This document shows positions 47,715 through 55,752 of a DNA stretch of 64,000 bases, piece by piece. Made by a program: the position numbers and the translations under genes. Under the pieces are notes generated by a model. The model was not told the DNA's origin, made no database searches, and was given only the letters and a program-made list of their open reading frames with translations. The DNA is taken from assembly GCF_027947595.1 (NCBI RefSeq), contig NZ_CP116257.1:6508001-6572000 (forward strand), in the 5' to 3' direction. Numbering within the stretch: the first letter of the stretch is position 1; each line of letters begins with the position of its first letter. The DNA is from Streptomyces lienomycini (GTDB taxonomy: Bacteria; Actinomycetota; Actinomycetes; Streptomycetales; Streptomycetaceae).

Positions 47715-48884
47715 TCAGTCGGTCGTGTCCCCGGCGTGCCCCTTGGCCTTTCGGTCTTTCTTCTTCTTGACCTTCCGGGGCTTCTTCCGGCCCTTGTCGA
47801 CGAGCCCGGACACGGCATTAGCGATCAGCCGGTCACGCTCGGCACTGGCGTGCTGATAGATCAGCGCGGCCCGGGCGGTGCTGTGGCCCATGCGCGCCAT
47901 CAGCTCCCGCGTGCTCGCCCCGGTCGAGGCGGCGAGGGTGTTGCCGGTGTGCCGGAGATCATGAAAGTGCAGGCCCTTGATGCCGGCAAGGGTGCACGCG
48001 CTGCGCCACAGCCGATTGAAGTGGTTCCTCCGAGGAGTCGCGCCCTTTGCACCGATGAACACTCGACCGTCGGCGCCCGGCTCGGCGTACTGCTTCAGGT
48101 GCTCGCGGACGTCCGGGATGATCGCGGCGGGGATGGACACCGTGCGCTTTCCCGCCGCACTCTTAGGCGCCTTGATCTCTCGCTGACCATTGTTGAGTTC
48201 GGCGACGGATCGGCGGACGCGCACGGCGCCGTGGTCCAGGTCGACATCCCGGCAGTGCAAGCCAATCAGTTCGCCCCAGCGAAGTCCGAGGAAGCCCGCC
48301 ATGAGGACGAGTGCCCGGTAGCGGGGCTGGATGGCGTCGGCGATGTCGTACACCTCCTGCACGGTCGCGGTCGGCCGCTCCGGGGTGTGGACCACGCTCG
48401 CGCCCTTGATCGTGCACGGGTTGCGCCGAATCATCTGGTCGGCAACAGCGGTGTGCAGGATGGCGCGCAGCAGGGCGTATGCCTTCGCGACGGTCGTCGG
48501 GCCAGCACCAGCGGCGAGTTTGTCGGCACGCCAACGGCGCACGAGCGGGGGCGAGATATCCGCGACGTTGACCACACCGAACGTGGGTTCAAGGTGGTGC
48601 CGCAGCAGCGAGCCGTAGAGCTGTCGCGTGGTGGCGGTCAGCTCCCGCTCCTCGATCCAGGCAACGGCGTATGGGCCGAACGCCACTTTCCCGGCGTCAG
48701 GGTCGTGCCAGTCGCCACGCCGCATTTCAGTCTGTTTGTCGGCGAGCCAGGCGTCCGCGTCCTTCTTCGTGCGGAACGTTTCCGGGGCCGGGCGGAGCAT
48801 GCCGTCAGGGCCAACGTACCGGGCCTGATAGCGGCCGGACGGAAGCTTGCGGACCCGACCGAACTGTCGGCGCTTCCCTGCCAT
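47715..48884 (-). CDS. int: Site-specific tyrosine integrase
   Basis: A 389-residue tyrosine recombinase that joins attP and attB. The N-terminal AP2-like/SAM-like domains bind arms and core; the catalytic domain has Arg in GLRWGELIGLHC (about 201), HDLRHTGN (about 306) with the His-x-x-Arg box, GHSTARAALIYQHAS with the second His and nucleophile Tyr (about 343). The C-terminus is Lys/Arg-rich. Its ATG (48884) overlaps the xis stop by one base (TGATG), so xis and int are translationally coupled. Confidence 0.96.
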   Translation of the reverse strand: MAGKRRQFGRVRKLPSGRYQARYVGPDGMLRPAPETFRTKKDADAWLADKQTEMRRGDWHDPDAGKVAFGPYAVAWIEERELTATTRQLYGSLLRHHLEPTFGVVNVADISPPLVRRWRADKLAAGAGPTTVAKAYALLRAILHTAVADQMIRRNPCTIKGASVVHTPERPTATVQEVYDIADAIQPRYRALVLMAGFLGLRWGELIGLHCRDVDLDHGAVRVRRSVAELNNGQREIKAPKSAAGKRTVSIPAAIIPDVREHLKQYAEPGADGRVFIGAKGATPRRNHFNRLWRSACTLAGIKGLHFHDLRHTGNTLAASTGASTRELMARMGHSTARAALIYQHASAERDRLIANAVSGLVDKGRKKPRKVKKKKDRKAKGHAGDTTD

Positions 48885-49096
48885 CAGGCAGCCACCCCCC
48901 GCAGAGCAACACCACGGCGGCGAGGCCGCACCGTGTTGGCGGCTATAAATTCCCGGACAGCGCTCTCGGGGATGCGCACGTGCCGACCGACCTTCACGTA
49001 CGTGATGCGGCGCTCCTCGATCAGGCGGCGCGGGAAGCGCACGGTCGTGCCGAGCAGTTCGGCGACCTGATCCACGTTGAGGTATCGCTCATTCAT
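48884..49096 (-). CDS. xis: Excisionase-type helix-turn-helix protein
   Basis: A 70-residue winged-helix DNA-binding protein of the MerR/excisionase type: LNVDQVAELLGTTVRFPRRLIEERRITYVKVGRHVRIPESAVREFI. Such proteins bend att-site arms and direct Int to excision. ATG 49096 is preceded by AGGAAG. It overlaps the 3' end of the Rep gene (49089) by 8 bases and couples into int. Confidence 0.9.
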   Translation of the reverse strand: MNERYLNVDQVAELLGTTVRFPRRLIEERRITYVKVGRHVRIPESAVREFIAANTVRPRRRGVALRGVAA

Positions 49097-50483
49097 GGGT
49101 TTGCTGTCCTTCCTGACGCAGGGCTGCGAGTTCCTCGCGGGCGGTTTCGCGGTTGAGCTGGAGGTCCCGGGCGATGGTGGCGGCGAGGACGGATTCCCCG
49201 GGGGTGTGGCCGTGTCCGGCGTACTGCCAGTCAGTGAGGACGAGCACGGTGTCCGGCTCGCGGTCGTCGATGCCGAGTGCGGCGGCCTCTTGGGCGGCGC
49301 GGTAGTCGGCGCGTGCCTGGCGGAGGGCGCCGAGGGTGATCGAGTAGCGGCGGCTCTTGCTGGAGAAGTGGCCGCGGAAGCCAAGCATGTGAGCCCACGC
49401 CCACAAGCGCCGGTCGGGGTAGAGCGGATCGAGCGTCTTGCACGCGGCGATGAGTCGGCGGGCGTGGTCGGGGACGCCGTGGCGGTCGAGTTCGGACAGC
49501 TCCCCCACCCGGCGGTCAAGCGTGCCCGTGTTCTCGGCCGCCTTGGTCGCGTACTTGGCGACGTAGGAGGCAACGGCCTGTTCGGTGATGTCGGAGCCGT
49601 CCCCGAACGCCTTCACGGGCCGGACGTCGAGCTGGGTGCCCCACCGGAAGGTACGGGCCGGTTGGTCCGCGGCGGCCGGGACCGAGACCGACGTGTACGA
49701 GTGGGCGGCGGCGGCGCGGATCGCATCGGTGAGGAGATCGACCGTGGCCCAGGACGGCGGCGGGGCGTCCGGGCCGTCGGGTCCGTCGATGCGGATCACG
49801 GCGTGAAAGTGCACGGCACCGCGCTTTTGGAACTCGGCGACCTTGCCGTACGACAGCCGGGCGCACTCCTTCAGTTCACGTTGGGTGATGCCGGCACGGG
49901 CGGCGATCTCCCGGCGGAGCCGGTTGGTGAAGCGTTGCCAGAGCTGCCCGGCGTGGTTGTTGAACAGCACCGCGGCCGCGTAGTCGTACGTCGCCGGGTC
50001 GAGGGCGGTGCCCAGTTCCGGGGCGTCCGGGGAGTGGTGGGTGCCGCAGCGGCAGGCGCCGCGGTCGGGCCGGTTGTGGACCGGGCCGAAGGAGGGGGCG
50101 GTGAGGGTGGCGAAGACCCGCGGGTGGTCCCGGACGGTGGCGGGGATGTCGCGGCGGTCGTCACCGGCGAGCCCGGCACGGATCAGGTGGTACGTGTCGC
50201 CCGCGTAGGTCCAGGCGCAGGCCGGGCAGCGGGAGGCGCGGCGGTTGCCGCAGGCGACGCGCAGCCGTCCGCCCGGCTCATCGGCGGTCGAGTAGTGGTG
50301 CAGGGTGGCGCCGGTGGTCTTGTCCTTGTGGAGGGTCCAGCCGGTGAGGTGGATCGGGTCGGAGCAGCCGCCGGTGCGCTTGATCTGGTCTTGCCAGCGG
50401 TCGAAGCCGGGGGACCCGGCCACCCGCAGCAGATCGCCGAGGGTGACCGGGTCCAGGCCCGCCGGGGTGACGGCGTTGGTCAC
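49089..50483 (-). CDS. repSA: Rolling-circle replication initiator (RepSA-like)
   Basis: A 464-residue initiator. The zinc-ribbon-like CGNRRASRCPACAWTYAGDTYHLI lies near residues 80-103; the metal-binding HUH-type motif is GAVHFHAVIRIDG (about 225-237); YVAKYATKAAEN (about 300) carries the likely nicking tyrosine. It should nick one strand at the element's double-strand origin after excision. GTG 50483 has AAGGAGG seven bases upstream and overlaps the preceding small gene's stop (GTGA). Similar in plan to pSAM2 RepSA. Confidence 0.92.
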   Translation of the reverse strand: MTNAVTPAGLDPVTLGDLLRVAGSPGFDRWQDQIKRTGGCSDPIHLTGWTLHKDKTTGATLHHYSTADEPGGRLRVACGNRRASRCPACAWTYAGDTYHLIRAGLAGDDRRDIPATVRDHPRVFATLTAPSFGPVHNRPDRGACRCGTHHSPDAPELGTALDPATYDYAAAVLFNNHAGQLWQRFTNRLRREIAARAGITQRELKECARLSYGKVAEFQKRGAVHFHAVIRIDGPDGPDAPPPSWATVDLLTDAIRAAAAHSYTSVSVPAAADQPARTFRWGTQLDVRPVKAFGDGSDITEQAVASYVAKYATKAAENTGTLDRRVGELSELDRHGVPDHARRLIAACKTLDPLYPDRRLWAWAHMLGFRGHFSSKSRRYSITLGALRQARADYRAAQEAAALGIDDREPDTVLVLTDWQYAGHGHTPGESVLAATIARDLQLNRETAREELAALRQEGQQTHE

Positions 50484-50659
50484 GCGTCGTCCTCCTTGAC
50501 GGTGTGGCGGTCGATCCAGTCCTCCGCGCAGACCTTGTGCACGGGCTTGCCGCGGTCGGAGCGCAGCGGGGTGGGCTTGGTGCAGATCACGCACGGCTTG
50601 TCGCCGGAATGGTCGAAGTGCTCGGGAGAGCGCCAGTCGAGGAGAGCCACTGCGATCAC
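50480..50659 (-). CDS. Small zinc-finger-like AICE protein (59 aa)
   Basis: A 59-residue product with PCVICTKPTPLRSD and KVCAEDW, giving a CxxC plus a later Cys and His (KPVHKVC) that could bind zinc. GTG 50659 overlaps the stop of the previous small gene (50656-50658), and its own stop overlaps the Rep start, so the three are coupled. An internal GTG at 50650 is an alternative start. Too short for the long-frame listing but supported by tight overlaps. Function unknown. Confidence 0.68.
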   Translation of the reverse strand: MIAVALLDWRSPEHFDHSGDKPCVICTKPTPLRSDRGKPVHKVCAEDWIDRHTVKEDDA

Positions 50660-50838
50660 CGCCCCGTCCGGGCGAGGCTGGCGGGGGCGGTGTGGCCGGT
50701 GCCCTTGCAGGTCGGGCAGGTGATCCGGAGGGTGGCGCGGGTGCCGTCGGTGTGGCGGGTGCCGGTGGTGATGGCGACCATCGGGAAGCCGTCGCAGTCG
50801 CGGCAGATGCGCGCGGTCGAGGCGTGCTGGGGCATCAT
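50656..50838 (-). CDS. Small zinc-ribbon AICE protein (60 aa)
   Basis: A 60-residue protein beginning MMPQHASTARICRDCDGFPMV with CRDC and, further on, CPTCKGTGH: two CxxC pairs forming a DnaJ-type zinc ribbon. AAAGG lies seven bases before ATG 50838. A paralogous zinc-ribbon protein is at 52349-52546. Part of the tightly packed transfer operon. Role unknown. Confidence 0.75.
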   Translation of the reverse strand: MMPQHASTARICRDCDGFPMVAITTGTRHTDGTRATLRITCPTCKGTGHTAPASLARTGR

Positions 50839-50926
50839 GGGCGTGCCTTTCGGGTCCGTTGGGTCTGGAAGGTGGGAAGGCGCCCGGGGCGGCGGTTCTT
50901 TGGCGAGAGAGCCGCCCCGGGGGCCG

Positions 50927-51250
50927 TTAGCGGCGTCGGTTGCCGGAGGCGAGCAGGGAGCGCAGGACGACGGCACAGACGGCGACCGAGGCGCCGGTGA
51001 TGGCGACTGCCAGGAGCATGGAGACCAGGACCGCGCCGACGACCAGGACGACGGCGGTGCCGCCTCCGACGAGGGCGATCGCGGTCCCCGGGGTGAGCTG
51101 GATCGTGGACCGAGCCGGGACCGGAGCCGGGACGGTCGGTGCCGTGGGCGTGGTCGGGGTGCTGGGAGTGATCGTGGTCGGTTCGATGACGGCGGGCGGG
51201 GTGACGATGCCGGTGGGCTGGGGCATGGTCGGGAGCTTGGGCCGGAACAT
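50927..51250 (-). CDS. spdD: SpdD-like spread protein
   Basis: A 107-residue protein with a Pro/Thr-rich N-terminus (1-~50) and two adjacent hydrophobic segments (about 55-80 and 82-98), ending in a short basic tail RSLLASGNRRR. This fits SpdD proteins of Streptomyces plasmids, which help spread DNA within the recipient mycelium. GGAGG is six bases before ATG 51250. Confidence 0.8.
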   Translation of the reverse strand: MFRPKLPTMPQPTGIVTPPAVIEPTTITPSTPTTPTAPTVPAPVPARSTIQLTPGTAIALVGGGTAVVLVVGAVLVSMLLAVAITGASVAVCAVVLRSLLASGNRRR

Positions 51251-51271
51251 GAACGTTCCTCCTTCCGTGGG

Positions 51272-51427
51272 TTACTTGATCGCGGTGTCGATGACCGGGG
51301 CGAGGACGCTGTCAGCGAGGAGGAACCCGCCGAGCAGGAGCACGCCGATCAGCCACCAGGGCGGGCGGATGAGCTTGACGCCGAGGACTCCGACGCAGAG
51401 CAGGGCGAACCAGAGCGGGACGTCCAT
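51272..51427 (-). CDS. Small AICE membrane protein (51 aa)
   Basis: A 51-residue hydrophobic protein, MDVPLWFALLCVGVLGVKLI then RPPWWLIGVLLLGGFLLADS, forming two membrane helices, and ending in PVIDTAIK. GGAGG lies five bases before ATG 51427. It lies in the operon between the SpdD-like gene and the transfer protein gene. It resembles small hydrophobic Spd-type proteins of Streptomyces plasmids. Confidence 0.78.
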   Translation of the reverse strand: MDVPLWFALLCVGVLGVKLIRPPWWLIGVLLLGGFLLADSVLAPVIDTAIK

Positions 51428-51436
51428 CACGGCCTC

Positions 51437-51628
51437 CTAGCGGACCTTGCAGCGGTGGGTGCGGGCGGCGAGCTGGGCGGCGGACTGGCTGGTGTAGTCG
51501 GCGGACCAGCCGCAGCCGTCCGAGCTGCACACGGCGGCGTGCTTGGTCTGGCCGTGGCGGTCGCGGTGGGTGCCGATCTGCACCGGTCCGATCCGCATCA
51601 CGGAGTGGAAGAAGTCGCGGGCAGGCAT
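51437..51628 (-). CDS. Mobile element transfer protein (63 aa)
   Basis: A 63-residue protein of the type annotated as mobile element transfer protein in streptomycete AICEs. Seen: MRIGPVQIGTHRDRHGQTKHAAVC followed by CGWSADYTSQSAAQLAARTHRC. Cys and His pairs suggest a small zinc-binding fold. GGAG lies nine bases before ATG 51628. Exact role in transfer or spread is not known. Confidence 0.82.
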   Translation of the reverse strand: MPARDFFHSVMRIGPVQIGTHRDRHGQTKHAAVCSSDGCGWSADYTSQSAAQLAARTHRCKVR

Positions 51629-51641
51629 GACGGTGATCTCC

Positions 51642-52331
51642 TCAGGCGAGTTGGGCGGCGATGGCGTCGGCCATGTGCGGCGGGACGCCGAGACGTGCAC
51701 GAAGGGTGTCGGTGTCGATCCGGGCGCCGGTGCGGTGCTCGTGGTCGGCGGCGACCTTGCGGGCGTGGTCGACCAGCGCGGCCGGAACCGCAACCGCGGG
51801 CGGCGCTGCCGGGGCCGTGTCGGCGGGCGGGAGAGCCGGGGCGTCGTCGGCCGTGTCGACCGGGGCCGGGTCCGGCGCGACGGCGGGGACCGGTTCGGGC
51901 TCCACCTCGGGCACGGGGGCCGGGGCCGGGTCCGGAGCGGGGGGCGTGTCCGGGATCGAGGTGCGGGCGGTGGGTGAGTGGGCGAGGAGGGTGCCGCCGA
52001 GGAAGGCGAGGGCGGGCCATCCGGCGACGCCGAGGCGGAGCAGGGCGGGCGGGTGTTCCAGGTCGAGGAACCCGGCGGTGGCCACATTCGCGCCGAGCGA
52101 GGCCACCAGGGCGATCAGGAACCAGCACCAGGCCAGCCGGGACGGTCCGTCGGAGCGCAGTCGGCGCCAGGCGGCGACCAAGAGGAGGTCGACGGAGACG
52201 GGGTAGGCCCAGGCTTTCCACCCGTCCTGTCCGGCAGCGGCGGCGAGGTCGTGGAGGTGGGCGAAGGACAGGACGCCTGCGATGACGGCTTGGACCAGGA
52301 CGGCATCGACGCGAAGGGCAGTGCGTGCCAT
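51642..52331 (-). CDS. DUF2637 / SpdB-like membrane protein
   Basis: A 229-residue protein with four N-terminal hydrophobic segments (about 8-25, 42-53, 66-82, 98-112), a long Pro/Ala/Asp-rich linker (about 120-175), and a C-terminal helical domain ALVDHARKVAADHEHRTGARIDTDTLRARLGV that resembles a DNA-binding or winged-helix segment. DUF2637 proteins are typical of AICE transfer operons and are grouped with the spread (Spd) proteins. GGAGG precedes ATG 52331. Confidence 0.82.
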   Translation of the reverse strand: MARTALRVDAVLVQAVIAGVLSFAHLHDLAAAAGQDGWKAWAYPVSVDLLLVAAWRRLRSDGPSRLAWCWFLIALVASLGANVATAGFLDLEHPPALLRLGVAGWPALAFLGGTLLAHSPTARTSIPDTPPAPDPAPAPVPEVEPEPVPAVAPDPAPVDTADDAPALPPADTAPAAPPAVAVPAALVDHARKVAADHEHRTGARIDTDTLRARLGVPPHMADAIAAQLA

Positions 52332-52348
52332 GGTGTCCTCCTTCCTGG

Positions 52349-52546
52349 TCAGTCGGTGGCGTGGCCGGTGCCCCAGCAGGTGAGGCAGAGGACGGTCTGA
52401 CGGTCGGCGGTCACACGGCCTTTGCGGGCGCCGACGCGGACGGTTTCGGTGTGCTCGCCGGTGCCGTTGCAGTCGGGGCAGCTCGCCGGTTCGGGCGTGG
52501 CGGCCCGGGTCTTGCGGCGGGCGGCGGGCTTCTTCGCGGTAGCCAT
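52349..52546 (-). CDS. Small zinc-ribbon AICE protein (65 aa)
   Basis: A 65-residue protein with a basic N-terminus (ATAKKPAARRKTRAA) and two CxxCxGTG motifs, CPDCNGTGEH and CLTCWGTGH, forming a DnaJ-like zinc ribbon. It resembles the protein at 50656-50838. The basic tail suggests nucleic acid binding. It starts 21 bases after the tra stop. Confidence 0.78.
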   Translation of the reverse strand: MATAKKPAARRKTRAATPEPASCPDCNGTGEHTETVRVGARKGRVTADRQTVLCLTCWGTGHATD

Positions 52547-52567
52547 GACGGGGCCTCCAGGGCGGGG

Positions 52568-53923
52568 TCAGGCGGCGGCCGGGGCCGACTCGACAGCCGG
52601 GGCCGGGACCGGGGCGAGGTTGCCGAGGGCGGGCCGGAACGGGGCGAGCGCGGGAAGGTCCGGGGTCAGGTCGGCGTGCCGGTTGCACACGTTCACGGCC
52701 TGCCGCAGCGAGGTGTGCGGGGCGCGGATGCGGGCCCAGCCGCCGGACGAATCGCCGGTGACGGCGACGCCGGGCGTGTCGGTGGGGATCTGGATCGCGG
52801 CCAGCACAGCATCCGGGGCGATGTCGCCGAAGGCCATGTTCGCCGACGATTCGTCGTTGACCCGGTGTGCGGTCCGGCCGGTGAGCTGGGCACGAAGCAT
52901 CGTGATGCCCTTGCCGAGTTCCGAGCCGAAGCGCTGCCCACAGATCTCCAGATAGATGCCGGCAGCGCGGCCGAGCTGAGCCAGCCGGGCCAGCGCGGTG
53001 ATGATCCGGTCCCGGCGCTTCTCGTCCTCCTTCGTTGCGAAGAGGGCAAGTTCGGCGACCTCATCGACCATGACCACGATCGGCACCGGGCGCAGGTCTT
53101 CAGGCAGGTCCCAGATGTCAGCGGCGATGTCGGCATCCGGCACGTCCGCGGTGATCCGCTGCTCAGCGCGGATGAGCTGATACACGTCCTGCATGTGGGA
53201 CACGAGGGCGGCGAGGAGTTCGGCGGCGGTGTCGGGGTTGTCTGCGAGCGCGGAGAACCGGCGGGCCAGCGGGAACAGCTCGACACCTTGCTTGCAGTCG
53301 ATGCCGACCAGGGCGACCCGTTGCGGCGCGAGCGCGGCGACGAGGGTGCGCTGATAGACCGACTTGCCGGACTCCGTGGCGCCGAGGGTGAGCCCGTGCG
53401 GGACCGTGCGGTAGTCGCGGTAGTGCACGGCTCCGTCCTCGCGCAGGGCGACCGGGACCCGCATCGGCCGGGTGTCGACACGGGCGGGCATCTGCACCCG
53501 TTTGAGCACGTCGTAACCGGTCATCCGCAGCTCGACCACACCCGAGCGCACCTCACGCGAGGTGACGCCGTAGAGGGCGAAGGAGTGCCGCAGCCGGTCA
53601 CACGAGGCCGCCACGTCGAAGGCGTCCTGACCGGGCCGGAGCTTGAGCCGCAGGACCAGGCCGGTACGGGTGACCCGTAGCCGCAGGATGCGCGGGGCGC
53701 GGGGGCCGGGGATCGGCCGGTTGGTCATCCGGGCCAGGGTCAGGCGCCAGCGCGGGGCCGGGACCGTGAGCCCGCAGGCGTCCATGACCGAGCCGTAGCG
53801 GACCAGGACCCGCAGCGCGGCGAGGGTGACCCCGAAGGTCATCCAGTACCAGGCGGGGCGCCGCCACCGCAGGAGCCCCGCAGCAGCAGCGATCAGCACC
53901 AGGGCGACGGTCAGCCACGTCAT
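52568..53923 (-). CDS. tra: FtsK/SpoIIIE-like DNA translocase, conjugal transfer protein Tra
   Basis: A 451-residue translocase that moves double-stranded DNA between mycelia, the single-protein conjugation mode of Streptomyces. Two N-terminal hydrophobic segments anchor it. The motor has Walker A GATESGKSVYQRT (about 184) and Walker B IVVMVDEVAELALF (about 283), followed by HRVNDESSANMAFGD. The C-terminal ~50 residues are Pro/Ala-rich and may carry the DNA-recognition helix. It starts three bases after the regulator stop, in one operon. Confidence 0.93.
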   Translation of the reverse strand: MTWLTVALVLIAAAAGLLRWRRPAWYWMTFGVTLAALRVLVRYGSVMDACGLTVPAPRWRLTLARMTNRPIPGPRAPRILRLRVTRTGLVLRLKLRPGQDAFDVAASCDRLRHSFALYGVTSREVRSGVVELRMTGYDVLKRVQMPARVDTRPMRVPVALREDGAVHYRDYRTVPHGLTLGATESGKSVYQRTLVAALAPQRVALVGIDCKQGVELFPLARRFSALADNPDTAAELLAALVSHMQDVYQLIRAEQRITADVPDADIAADIWDLPEDLRPVPIVVMVDEVAELALFATKEDEKRRDRIITALARLAQLGRAAGIYLEICGQRFGSELGKGITMLRAQLTGRTAHRVNDESSANMAFGDIAPDAVLAAIQIPTDTPGVAVTGDSSGGWARIRAPHTSLRQAVNVCNRHADLTPDLPALAPFRPALGNLAPVPAPAVESAPAAA

Positions 53924-53926
53924 GGC

Positions 53927-54283
53927 TCAGGCCGCCTTCGAGGACGAGGCACCCGCGGCGAGGGAGGTCACGGCGACCGCGCGGAAGGCGATGCCGTGGC
54001 GCTTCTGGCCGTTGAACTCGTTCTCCCACGGCCGGGCGATCAGACCGGTGAGCGCGACCGGGGTGCCCATCATCAGGTCACCGGAGATGCCGGTCTCCGG
54101 GACGGTCACGGACAGGATCTCGACGTCACCGTTGGCCGCGAACATCACGTCCACGGTCGACAGCGCGGCGCCGGTCTCGGCGTCCATCGCCCGCTCGCCG
54201 GTACGGCGGTCCTTCACCTTCGGCTGCGGGGACTGGGCCACCATCACGGTGGCGGTGGACGTGTCGACGGGAATCTGACGCAT
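53927..54283 (-). CDS. SCO3933 family regulatory protein (Pra-like)
   Basis: A 118-residue protein whose sequence (MRQIPVDTSTATVMVAQSPQPKVKD, TVDVMFAANGDVEIL and VALTGLIARPWENEF-type core) matches what I recall as the SCO3933 family. Pra of pSAM2, an activator of replication, integration and excision genes, occupies the same position. It heads the transfer/replication operon and its promoter carries two palindromic operators. AAAGGGAG precedes ATG 54283. Confidence 0.78.
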   Translation of the reverse strand: MRQIPVDTSTATVMVAQSPQPKVKDRRTGERAMDAETGAALSTVDVMFAANGDVEILSVTVPETGISGDLMMGTPVALTGLIARPWENEFNGQKRHGIAFRAVAVTSLAAGASSSKAA

Positions 54284-54392
54284 GATGGAACTCCCTTTCC
54301 GGGGACGGGAGCGGCGTACTTGCTTGGCGGTGGGTCGCCGCTCCTGCGTGTTGGCGGAAGCCCGCAGCTCAACCGCGGGCCTTGCGCTTCCA

Positions 54393-54438
54393 ACTGGTGC
54401 GCACCAGTAGGTTGCATCTGGTGCGCACCAGATGTCAA
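54393..54438 (-). promoter_or_regulatory. Operator-embedded promoter of the Pra-tra-rep operon
   Basis: On the minus strand, -35 TTGACA (54438-54433) and a -10-like CAACCT (54414-54409) are 18 bases apart. A 20-bp palindrome (54415-54434) with core CTGGTGCGCACCAG fills the spacer and touches the -35; a second palindrome ACTGGTGCGCACCAGT (54393-54408) follows the -10. Centres are 24 bases apart, so two dimers could bind near the same helix face. Repression by the GntR-type regulator is the leading guess. Confidence 0.75.
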
Positions 54439-54521
54439 GCACCGTCGCCGATCCGGTATCCCAACTCCCCTTCACTGCGACAGTTCTAGGGAAGCGCTCG
54501 CGCCAATGCCCCGGTAGCCAA

Positions 54522-54552
54522 CAGGGGTTAACACGGGGCTGGTTAACCCCTG
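54522..54552. promoter_or_regulatory. Inverted repeat upstream of the XRE gene
   Basis: CAGGGGTTAAC (54522-54532) and GTTAACCCCTG (54542-54552) are perfect arms with a 9-base spacer, about 67 bases upstream of the XRE gene start. Candidate autoregulatory operator. Confidence 0.55.
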
Positions 54553-54618
54553 CCGACCTGCATTGATGTGAGGCATCCTGCTGTTACGGCTCAACACCCA
54601 TACGCAGGACGGCACTAG

Positions 54619-55752
54619 GTGATGAACGGACTCAGGGCAGCAAGAAGCGCGCGGGAGTGGTCACAAGAGCGCCTTGTTCACGAAATCGAGCGCCACGCAT
54701 ACCGACACATGCTCACCGTTGCGTCGACCGCCAGCCTGCGGGTGTACGTCTCGGAGTGGGAGAACGGCCGCCGTCCCATCTCAGCGCGGTACGCGAAGAT
54801 CCTTCGTGCTCTGCTCGGCGTCACGGACGACGAGCTCACCGGCAGGACAGAGGAGTCATCCGTCGTTCCCACGGCCGACGGATACGACGAGCTCATGGGG
54901 CGCATCGATGCGGCCCGCAGCGTCAGCCTGACCATGGTCGATACCTTCATGGATCAAACGGAACTTCTGCGAACCATGGATCGGCAGCTCGGCGCTGCGA
55001 GTCTCGTCGATCAGATGTCCGCGCACTTATCGACCCTTGAGGATGCCCTCACGTTCGCGGTACTCCCCGAGACTCGACGACCAGTCGCCCGAGCGCTGGC
55101 CGGGGCGGCGACTCTGGCGGCGTGGCAGGCACTCGACGTTGGCGCCGTGGAACGTGCGTGGCGGAACTACGAGCTGGGCAAGAGGGCAGCCCAGGAAGCC
55201 GAGGAGCCGATGTACCTGGCGCACGCCACGGCAGAGCAGGCGTACGTACTCTGCGACGCCGGGCGCCCTTCCATGGCGGTCGAGCTGATACGGGACGCTC
55301 AGCGGCTCGGAGGCAAGGCCATGTCACCTCGTCTCACCGCCTGGTTGTACGCGGCCGAAGCCGAGATCTGTGCCCGAGCTGGGCTCCATGACGAGTGCCG
55401 GCAAGCACTGGAGAAGGCAGCGCGACACCTGCCACCAGGGGAAGAAGTCCGAGACCCGGACATGCTGAGCATCTTCCTGAACGCGGGGCACCTTGCCAGG
55501 TGGCACGGCAACGCCCTGGCGCTGATCGGCAACGACGATGCAGTGAGCAACCTGTATGACGCGCTGGAGACAGCCGACCCGACGTTCATTCGAGCGTCAG
55601 CCGGGCTGCGCTGCGATCTCGCCCAGGCCCATGTCGCACGGGGCGAGTACGACCAGGCGCAGGAGCACCTGCGGCAGGCCCGCCTTGTGGCGAGCCGGAC
55701 AGGGTCTGTGCGTCATCGGCGGCGGATCGAGCAGATCACGCAGCAGCTGTAG
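54619..55752 (+). CDS. XRE-family regulator with TPR-like domain
   Basis: A 377-residue protein with an N-terminal helix-turn-helix (GLRAARSAREWSQERLVHEIERHA...VYVSEWENGRRPISARYAKILRALLG, about 4-66) and a long helical C-terminus with tetratricopeptide-like repeats (ALDVGAVERAWRNYELGKRAA; GRPSMAVELIRDAQRLG; GEYDQAQEHLRQARLVA). Such regulators often sense a peptide or small molecule. GTG 54619 is preferred (AGGAC eight bases upstream); ATG 54622 is next. It is divergent from the transfer operon and its 3' end overlaps the GntR-NUDIX gene by 17 bases. Confidence 0.87.
   Translation: MMNGLRAARSAREWSQERLVHEIERHAYRHMLTVASTASLRVYVSEWENGRRPISARYAKILRALLGVTDDELTGRTEESSVVPTADGYDELMGRIDAARSVSLTMVDTFMDQTELLRTMDRQLGAASLVDQMSAHLSTLEDALTFAVLPETRRPVARALAGAATLAAWQALDVGAVERAWRNYELGKRAAQEAEEPMYLAHATAEQAYVLCDAGRPSMAVELIRDAQRLGGKAMSPRLTAWLYAAEAEICARAGLHDECRQALEKAARHLPPGEEVRDPDMLSIFLNAGHLARWHGNALALIGNDDAVSNLYDALETADPTFIRASAGLRCDLAQAHVARGEYDQAQEHLRQARLVASRTGSVRHRRRIEQITQQL

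Larger units (their letters stand above)
54284..54618. promoter_or_regulatory. Divergent control region between the Pra-like and XRE genes
   Basis: The 335-base gap carries two palindromes over a leftward promoter (54393-54438) and a distinct inverted repeat (54522-54552, arms CAGGGGTTAAC/GTTAACCCCTG, 9-base loop) upstream of the rightward XRE gene. Different sequences suggest two different repressors. Confidence 0.7.
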
